A stretch of 49,254 nt of DNA, taken from the NCBI GenBank assembly GCA_903844645.1, contig CAIMUP010000139.1, positions 1 through 49,254 on the forward strand, written 5' to 3'. Under the pieces are notes generated by a model. That model searched no databases. It worked only from the letters and a program-made list of their open reading frames with translations, and had not been told where the DNA came from. Positions 43,750 through 49,254 of the stretch are shown here, piece by piece; positions within the stretch are counted from its first letter, which is position 1; each line of letters opens with the position of its first letter. This DNA comes from an uncultured Bacteroidota bacterium. GTDB lineage: Bacteria; Bacteroidota; Bacteroidia; AKYH767-A; JABDAW01. The position numbers and the translations under genes are program-made.

Positions 43750-44970
43750 CTACATCTTCACAACTTTCCTCACCACTTTTTCTCCATCCAGTACGACTTC
43801 GAGGCAGTAAATCCCTGGTGATAGCTTGCTTATATCCACTATCATTTCGTTACTCTCTAGTATCAATTGCCCAAGTATATCGCGAAGGAAAATTTTGCAT
43901 AATTTTACGTTTTTATCCTCGGTAGAAATAGTAATAATATCGGTAGCAGGATTGGGATAAATAGTAATACCTTTCGATTCCATACTATGCATCGCAAAGC
44001 CTGTAACAACGGGGTAATTAGAGATAAAATTCCCTAAGCCTACTGGTCCGTGATACACAACAATAGTGTCTACAACAGCATTCGTCGCGGTGTTTATTAC
44101 ACTCACCGAATTTTCATTCCAATTTGTAACATAAAGTTTGGCTCCATCGGGGCTAACGGACAAACCCATCGGTCCTGATCCTACGTTAATAGTAGCGGAA
44201 ACCAAATCCGTAGAGGTGTTAATAAAACTTACCGTGCTATCATTATAGTTTGCTACATAAACCATAGTGCCATCAGGGCTTGAGCAAATTCCCCACGGAT
44301 GACTCCCCACCAAAACGGTGGATGAAACAGTGTTCGTAATCGTATTAATTATGCTTACTGTATTATCATTAAAATTCGTAACGTAAGCCTTGTTACCATT
44401 GGTACTAACGGTGATGCCATAAGGGTTAATTCCTACCGGAATCGTAGCCAAAACGGTATCTGCGGCGGTGTTGATTACGGCTACCGAATTAGCGCCGGCA
44501 TTAACTCCTACAACCGTAACATAAACCCTACTCCCATCAGGGCTTTCGGCGATACCATAAGTACCATTATTAAATAAAACGGTAGCCGAAACGGTATCTA
44601 CAAAAGCATTGATAACACTCACCGTTCCGGTAAACGAATTGGTAACATATACCTTACTATTATCGGGGCTTACGATGACTCCATCGGGATGATTCCCGAC
44701 AGTGATTGTTGCCGAGACGGTATTCGTCGCGGTATTAATTGCATTCACGGTATTCACGCCGCGATTGGCAATATAAACCTTCGTTCCATTCGGGGAAACC
44801 GAGACACCCGTAGGGCTGGCACCGACTACGATAGTAGTTATAATGGTATTCGTAGCAACATTAATTACCTTCACGGTATTACTAATACTATTCGTAATGA
44901 ATGCCGTTTGTGCCATCGAATGAATGCCAAAAATGGTGAGTGCGATTAAGAGTCCTGCTATTTTTTTCAT
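43750..44970 (-). CDS. YVTN-family beta-propeller with T9SS sorting domain
   Basis: 406 residues. The signal peptide MKKIAGLLIALTIFGIHSMAQ supports the ATG at 44970 rather than an in-frame upstream codon at 45006, which would overlap the promoter box at 44994-45001. Seven or so blades of about 42 residues follow (VGxxPxGVSVSPDGTKVYVTNxxxNTVSVINTATNTV). The C-terminus has the T9SS tail (ITIYPNPATDIITIST, PGIYCLEVVLDGEKVVRKVVKM). Expected to be secreted or surface-attached. The stop is 4 nt from the convergent hemW stop. Confidence 0.9.
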   Translation of the reverse strand: MKKIAGLLIALTIFGIHSMAQTAFITNSISNTVKVINVATNTIITTIVVGASPTGVSVSPNGTKVYIANRGVNTVNAINTATNTVSATITVGNHPDGVIVSPDNSKVYVTNSFTGTVSVINAFVDTVSATVLFNNGTYGIAESPDGSRVYVTVVGVNAGANSVAVINTAADTVLATIPVGINPYGITVSTNGNKAYVTNFNDNTVSIINTITNTVSSTVLVGSHPWGICSSPDGTMVYVANYNDSTVSFINTSTDLVSATINVGSGPMGLSVSPDGAKLYVTNWNENSVSVINTATNAVVDTIVVYHGPVGLGNFISNYPVVTGFAMHSMESKGITIYPNPATDIITISTEDKNVKLCKIFLRDILGQLILESNEMIVDISKLSPGIYCLEVVLDGEKVVRKVVKM

Positions 44971-44981
44971 GCTATTAAATT

Positions 44982-45224
44982 TTATTTGGACGGCAAAAGT
45001 AGGCATATTATAGGGAATGAGAACTTTCCCCTCGGTATCCTGAATGCTATCAACAGTATTTTACATGGAAACTCTGGTGCAAAAAGTAAAAACCATGATG
45101 GCAAAAGTGTTTCCTTTGGGAATCGGAGTAATTCCCTTGGTTTTACTTTTAATCCTGACGATAAATCCTGAGAGGTTGACAGATCATAATCTCTTGCTAC
45201 TAATACTTTTTTAATTCTTGCCAT
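44982..45224 (-). CDS. Doubtful small ORF
   Basis: 80 codons starting MARIKKVLVARDYDLSTSQDLS. The N-terminal third reads like a real short peptide, but the rest (PRELLRFPKETLLPSWFLLF) has a composition suggesting a frame change. In an adjacent frame GFIVRIKSKTKGITPIPKG continues naturally from a shift near QDLS. It could be a decayed small gene. It overlaps the promoter of the YVTN gene. Confidence 0.25.
   Translation of the reverse strand: MARIKKVLVARDYDLSTSQDLSSGLKVKPRELLRFPKETLLPSWFLLFAPEFPCKILLIAFRIPRGKFSFPIICLLLPSK
44994..45001 (-). promoter_or_regulatory. -7 box of the YVTN propeller gene
   Basis: TACTTTTG on the minus strand, then CCGTCC, about 23 nt before the ATG at 44970. It rules out the longer start. 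Confidence 0.55.
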
Positions 45225-45310
45225 AGTTTATATTTTAATATGATTTATTATTGCTATTATTGAGAACAAGCGAAGGGCTTAAATGTAAGGTTTTACATTC
45301 ACTGGTAAGT

Positions 45311-45562
45311 AAGTTCGGCAAAGTTACTCGTAAGTTCAGCAAACTTACTCGTAAGTTTGGTAAAGTTACTCGTAAGTTCAGCAAACTTACTCGTAAGTTT
45401 GGTAAAGTTACTCGTAAGTTCGGCAAAGTTACTCGTAAGTTCAGCAAACTTACTCGTAAGTTCGGTAAAGTTACTCGTAAGTTCGGCAAAGTTACTCGTA
45501 AGTTCAGCAAACTTACTCGTAAGTTCGGTAAACTTGCAAGCAAGTTCGGCAAACTTGCTAAC
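45311..45562. repeat. 21-bp direct-repeat array, 12 copies
   Basis: Twelve exact 21-bp units, AAGTTCxGCAAA(G/C)TTACTCGT in outline. Neighbouring units create the perfect dyad AACTTAC-TC-GTAAGTT. The last two copies diverge (ACTTGCAAGC, ACTTGCTAAC). A small hairpin AATGTAA/TTACATT lies just to the left at 45282-45299. Within the 44971-45946 gap the remaining stretches contain the doubtful ORF at 44982 and the palindromes at 45640-45775. Confidence 0.95.
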
Positions 45563-45639
45563 CTTTTGATTGCGGCTTGTAACCCTCCCTTATTATTATG
45601 TATGATATAAACCATCTTTTATAATTAATGACCACGAAT

Positions 45640-45775
45640 CCTGAAAGGTTTTTATCCTTTCAGCTTTAGATTCTTTCATCCTTTTATGACGCACACTCCC
45701 GAAAGGTTTTTCTCCTTTCAGGTTTAATAATCCTTTTATGGTTGCATCCGCTCTGGCGGTGCAGCAATAAAAGGA
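45640..45775. repeat. REP-like palindromes (two family B, one and a half family A)
   Basis: CCTGAAAGG-(6-7 nt)-CCTTTCAG at 45640-45663 and CCCGAAAGG-(7 nt)-CCTTTCAGG at 45698-45722 are family B. A partial family A element begins with CATCCTTTTATG at 45678. A full one lies at 45731-45775 (TCCTTTTATGGTTGC to GCAGCAATAAAAGGA). The same pair of families occurs together at 135-300. From 45776 to 45946 only a weak hairpin AAGGC-TGTGCC-GCCTT (45907-45922) is visible. Confidence 0.7.
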
Positions 45776-45946
45776 TGAAGATTATTCTTCCTCTGATTAA
45801 TGATTACAATACCTGGAAGGTTCTCCTATCCACGCTCCTGCCAGGCATTGATACTTTGTTAGATCTCTTTCAGACTAAATCTTCTTTTGCTGAAGAAGAG
45901 TCTGGTAAGGCTGTGCCGCCTTTTCAGGAATTTTATGCGGAATTGT

Positions 45947-46303
45947 TTAGGAATTCAAGGACTTTAAGGTATCCTCTAATTCTATCATTGCCTTGTTGCA
46001 CTCAGTTTTTAATAGCGCAATCAGATCAGGCATCGCATCCAAATTCAATTGGTGTCCGGCATTGAATTCGATGGTCTTGATCGTCTCTTCTAAGGATTTA
46101 ATTCCCATATACGCCAATTGCGGCTTCAAAGAATGCGCCGTTACCCGCAACGATTCGTAGTCTTTCTCGGCTAAATACTTTTCGAGGTTGTTCATAGCAT
46201 CCGGCGTGCCTTTAATAAACATGTTGATGTACTTCGAAAGCTTACTGCTGTCGCCTCCTGCCAATCCTTTCAGGAAGGTGAGGTCTGTTAATTTGTTCTC
46301 CAT
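45947..46303 (-). CDS. Hpt-domain phosphotransfer protein
   Basis: 118 residues forming one histidine phosphotransfer domain, with the phospho-accepting His57 in LRVTAHSLKPQLAYMG. It begins 21 nt after the hybrid kinase gene, in the same direction, and fits as the third element of its phosphorelay. No output domain is present, so a separate response regulator outside the window would be the final acceptor. Confidence 0.9.
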   Translation of the reverse strand: MENKLTDLTFLKGLAGGDSSKLSKYINMFIKGTPDAMNNLEKYLAEKDYESLRVTAHSLKPQLAYMGIKSLEETIKTIEFNAGHQLNLDAMPDLIALLKTECNKAMIELEDTLKSLNS

Positions 46304-46324
46304 AATATTTATCTTTAAAAATTG

Positions 46325-48664
46325 TTAGTTAATCTTATTATCATTCACCAAAGCGGTAATTTTTCTTAATAAATCGGCGGGGTCAAACGGTTTTGAGATG
46401 TAATCATCCATCCCGATGCTGAAACATTTGTCTATCTCCGGCTTCGTTGCACTGGCAGTCATCGCCATTATCTTGATTTTATTATGTGGAAACGGAATTT
46501 CTTCGCGAATAAACTGGGTAGCCTCGTATCCGTTCATTTCCGGCATCTGAACATCCATAAGAATAATGTCATAATTGTTTTCTTGCATCTTTTCTACCGC
46601 TATCTTGCCGTTGCTTGCGACGTCCACCACGACGCCTTCTATCAAAGCCTCCAAGGTATCTATCGCTATCATCTGGTTCATTTCGTTATCCTCGGCTAAT
46701 AATATTCTTATGTTCTTGATTGCCTCATTTCCGAGGTTGTTTGCATCAGAATTTCGCATATTTTTATCATCCCCTTTGAAGGCGGCGTAAGGAATCATGA
46801 CTGTAAATGTAGTTCCTACATTCACGGTGCTGTCAACGCTGATTGTTCCTCCCTGTAACGAAACCAATTGCTTAGAAATCGTCAAGCCTAAGCCGGTACC
46901 GCCGTAGAGCCGCGTAGTATCTGTGCTGGCTTGCGAAAAAGACTCGAATATCTTCTCAAACTTATCCTCTGCGATGCCGATACCCGTATCTTTCACTGCG
47001 AATTCGATGGCTATTTTATCATCCACCATTCCTTTCGGTTTCACATCTATGGTGATGCTTCCGGTAGCGGTGAATTTGATGGAATTACTCACCAGATTCA
47101 GCAGCACTTGGCTCAACCGAACCTGATCTCCCACGAGGGTTTGAGGAAGATCGTCATGAATAGTTGAATGTAGCAACAAGCCCTTCTCTTCAGCCTTGAA
47201 ACGAAGCGTAGTGATGACACCTTCTATCACATCTCTCACGTGGAACGGGATATTTTCGAACTCCATCTTGCCAGCTTTAATCTTAGATAGGTCAAGTATG
47301 TCGTTTATGATCACCAAAAGGTTCTCCGATGACTGCTTCACTGCCTTCATATACTTCAGTTGCGTGGCATCTAATTCAGTATTCAAGACCAGATTCGAAG
47401 CACCTATGATGGCATTCATAGGGGTCCTGATTTCGTGGCTCATATTTGCAAGAAACTGGTCTTTAAACTGCTCTGCTTCGATCAATTTGTCGCGTGTTAC
47501 CTGAAGCTCCGTGTGTGCCCGTTTGAGTTCTATGAAATCCTTCTTCTTGGTCCTGTAACGGATGTAAACAACCAAACTTAATAACACCAAAACCACCGCT
47601 ATCAGCAGAAACCCGATTCTTTGTTGCGCAACTATACTAACTTCCAGTTGCTTTGCTAACAGCATTTTGTTAGCATGATCTATCTTACTTTGAAGCATCT
47701 CGATTTGTTCCTCCCGTTTCGCGTCTGCTATCGAATCATCGTACTGCGATAGGTTCACATCGCTGGAATCGTGTTCAAGTTTCAGGCGTTTCATCTCGAT
47801 AGAGTCTTTATGTAGCTTCTTTAGCAGCTCTTCTTCCGTCAGTTGCACGGTTTTCAGGATGCTTTCCGTGGTCAGTTGTTCGATACTTTTGATTTCTTTT
47901 GCAGCTTCCTTCCGATGTCGCGGATTAGTATAGTCTGCCATTCTTTTATTCTTCCTGACTACGTCTTGTTCATCGTTATCTATGTCAACACCCGCGCTGG
48001 TATTTGCTTTTTGTTTGTCTGCTGCGCTTTTCTGGGCGATTAATTCTGTTACTTTCTTCAATCGTTCTTCATCCTTTGCAAGTCCTAATGAATGATACGC
48101 GGATTGCGCCGCTTTGAACGACGCGATGGCACTTTCATAGTCCTTTATTGCATAAAAACTCTGTCCTGTGAAATCATTCACTATGGCGATGCCCGTAGGA
48201 TACTGCACTTCTTTCAGAATCTTCAACGATACCTTATAATATTCCATTGCTTTATCGTTTTTCGCCAAGATACTGTATGCAAAACCGATGTTGCCGAACA
48301 CTATACCCAAGCCTTTTTGGTCTTTCATGTTCTTTCTTGTCATCATACAGTTATCGAAATATTCAAGAGCCTTGGCAGGCTTGCTATAACAGAGATATAC
48401 CAAGCCCAATTTGTTGAGGGCATCGCCAGTAGCCTTCTCCGAATTCAGCTTCTGCGCAACCTCCAGTTCATTCTCGCTTAACGACCTTGCCTTATCGTTC
48501 GACATGCCGCGAAACAGAGCAGGTACGTCGTTCAGATCGGCGATACTTTTCGTGTTTTCATAATGATTGATCACGATACCGCTGACCGTATCGGCATCCT
48601 GTGCGCGGACTGTCGCCAGCATCGCAAAGATCAGAAACAAAGCGGTAAAAAGGTTCGTTTTCAT
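46325..48664 (-). CDS. Hybrid sensor histidine kinase with TPR sensor region and receiver domain
   Basis: 779 residues. A signal peptide (MKTNLFTALFLIFAMLATVRA) leads to a periplasmic TPR region (LNKLGLVYLCYSKPAKALEYFD, GIVFGNIGFAYSILAKNDKAMEYYK), a coiled coil, and one membrane span (IGFLLIAVVLVLLSLVVYI). HisKA follows with His410 in NMSHEIRTPMN, then HATPase_c (NLVSNSIKFT, DTGIGI, GTGLGL) and a receiver domain with Asp704 in IILMDVQMPEMNGYE. The start at 48664 is chosen for the signal peptide and because a TATCTTTG box (48682-48689) lies upstream; an in-frame start at 48748 would precede that promoter. Signal unknown. Confidence 0.9.
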   Translation of the reverse strand: MKTNLFTALFLIFAMLATVRAQDADTVSGIVINHYENTKSIADLNDVPALFRGMSNDKARSLSENELEVAQKLNSEKATGDALNKLGLVYLCYSKPAKALEYFDNCMMTRKNMKDQKGLGIVFGNIGFAYSILAKNDKAMEYYKVSLKILKEVQYPTGIAIVNDFTGQSFYAIKDYESAIASFKAAQSAYHSLGLAKDEERLKKVTELIAQKSAADKQKANTSAGVDIDNDEQDVVRKNKRMADYTNPRHRKEAAKEIKSIEQLTTESILKTVQLTEEELLKKLHKDSIEMKRLKLEHDSSDVNLSQYDDSIADAKREEQIEMLQSKIDHANKMLLAKQLEVSIVAQQRIGFLLIAVVLVLLSLVVYIRYRTKKKDFIELKRAHTELQVTRDKLIEAEQFKDQFLANMSHEIRTPMNAIIGASNLVLNTELDATQLKYMKAVKQSSENLLVIINDILDLSKIKAGKMEFENIPFHVRDVIEGVITTLRFKAEEKGLLLHSTIHDDLPQTLVGDQVRLSQVLLNLVSNSIKFTATGSITIDVKPKGMVDDKIAIEFAVKDTGIGIAEDKFEKIFESFSQASTDTTRLYGGTGLGLTISKQLVSLQGGTISVDSTVNVGTTFTVMIPYAAFKGDDKNMRNSDANNLGNEAIKNIRILLAEDNEMNQMIAIDTLEALIEGVVVDVASNGKIAVEKMQENNYDIILMDVQMPEMNGYEATQFIREEIPFPHNKIKIMAMTASATKPEIDKCFSIGMDDYISKPFDPADLLRKITALVNDNKIN

Positions 48665-48681
48665 CATCATTTTCAACGCCG

Positions 48682-48689
48682 CAAAGATA
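48682..48689 (-). promoter_or_regulatory. -7 box of the hybrid kinase gene
   Basis: TATCTTTG on the minus strand followed by CGGCG, 11-17 nt before three consecutive ATG codons (48670, 48667, 48664). It supports the short start. A second box-like TAGTTTTG lies about 15 nt further upstream. Confidence 0.5.
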
Positions 48690-48790
48690 GTATTTGCAAA
48701 ACTATCTTTCATCGGCATCCTATTATTGGTAGTCCGCACCACATTCATCCTCTCCGGCTGCTATTTCGGCATCAGTCGGGAAATGTGAAC

Positions 48791-48906
48791 AAGCATCCTG
48801 ACAGCCGCGCCCCTTCGCGCTGATGTAAGGTTGCATGTTGCATATATTAATGATGATGCATCCTTACAGAAAATCGCGAAGGGGCGATTACTTGTCAGGA
48901 TACTTG
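48791..48906. repeat. Interrupted long inverted repeat
   Basis: The left part AAGCATCCTGACA, CGCCCCTTCGCG, TGTAAGGTTGCAT pairs in order with the right part ATGCATCCTTACA, CGCGAAGGGGCG, TGTCAGGATACTT, with unpaired stretches between the blocks. It forms a large cruciform-like structure upstream of the kinase gene. No gene lies in 48665-49254. Confidence 0.75.
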
Positions 48907-49047
48907 GTAAAAGCAAGGTCAAAAGGCATTTCCTCCCCCGAAAACTCTGTTTTCTCCCCTCTGAATTCCGTTTTTTACTCCTTATATAATGGTGTTTACA
49001 ACGTAAAAGAGGGTTTAAAAACAGAGAAAACTACTAAAGTGACGGGG

Positions 49048-49254
49048 AAGTATTACAATGTCACAGGGAAGTATTACAATGTCACAGGGAAGTACTACAA
49101 TGTTACAGGGAAGTACTACAATGTTACAGGGAAGTACTACAATGTTACAGGGAAGTATTACAATGTTACAGGGAAGTACTACAATGTTACAGGGAAGTAC
49201 TACAATGTTACAGGGAAGTACTACAATGTTACAGGGAAGTATTACAATGTTACA
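49048..49254. repeat. 21-bp direct-repeat array, at least 9.8 copies, cut by the window end
   Basis: Exact 21-bp units AAGTACTACAATGTTACAGG(G). The first two copies carry ATTAC and GTCAC variants, and the rest are almost identical, so the right part may have expanded recently. The array continues past the window. An ACTCCTTATATAATGGTG element (48977-48994) lies about 55 bp to its left. Confidence 0.95.

Noticed and set aside
45742-46065. 107-codon plus-strand ORF
   Set aside because: It covers a palindromic element and the antisense of the clearly real Hpt gene.

Overview
The window comes from a member of the phylum Bacteroidota. The evidence is direct: three proteins carry type IX secretion (T9SS) C-terminal sorting domains, promoters follow the Bacteroidota TAnnTTTG -7 pattern, and there is a DUF5686/carboxypeptidase-like outer-membrane protein, an LptC-type lipoprotein, a CorC/GldE-like CNNM protein and a PolX with a PHP domain. 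Genus cannot be fixed from the sequence. No phage, transposase or plasmid genes are visible. The content is housekeeping genes mixed with lineage-specific genes of unknown function.

Layout. 0-4.2 kb: thiolase, SpoU-family RNA methyltransferase, OmpA-family protein and FolK. 4.6-9.1 kb: SppA peptidase, a frameshifted WG-repeat-like secreted protein and PolX. 9.7-14.6 kb (minus strand): dapA, a small conserved gene, ligA and lysA, which join lysine/diaminopimelate synthesis to DNA ligase. 14.8-17.3 kb: a four-repeat zinc-binding protein and an orphan gene behind a 42-bp repeat array. 17.4-20.8 kb: a sulfate-activation operon (cysC, sat, cysQ, methyltransferase). 21.2-25.0 kb: two orphans, a cluster of REP-like palindromes and a cystathionine gamma-synthase/lyase. 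25.1-29.7 kb: a glycan cassette (glycosyltransferase, flippase, O-antigen-ligase/TPR protein). 29.8-33.7 kb: a paralogue of the first orphan, a small secreted protein and a T9SS beta-propeller. 33.8-36.7 kb: RecX, LptC, a small membrane protein and a CNNM/CorC protein. 36.7-41.2 kb: a pRiA4b ORF-3-like protein, tRNA-Leu, a DUF5686 protein and an orphan. 41.7-45.0 kb: a PKD/T9SS protein, HemW and a YVTN propeller with a T9SS tail. 45.9-48.7 kb: an Hpt protein and a hybrid histidine kinase.

The most striking signal lies between the genes. Twelve intergenic regions hold direct-repeat arrays or remnants whose period is exactly 21 bp or 42 bp (two or four turns at 10.5 bp per turn). Each locus has its own unrelated unit, most units carry an internal dyad, and ten of the twelve lie upstream of at least one gene, often just outside the -7 box. 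Four (20.8, 30.9, 37.6 and 41.3 kb) are bracketed by inverted repeats of 9 to 42 bp. A second shared element, roughly ACTCCTTATATATAGGGG, sits near five of them. Four orphan genes have an array in their upstream region, and two of these are distant paralogues. This looks like an undescribed helically phased repeat system, perhaps protein-binding arrays for regulation or nucleoid architecture, or transcribed hairpin arrays. A second pattern is that five genes (folK, polX, ligA, the zinc-repeat gene, recX) have the -7 box only 4-5 nt before the ATG, which predicts leaderless mRNAs.
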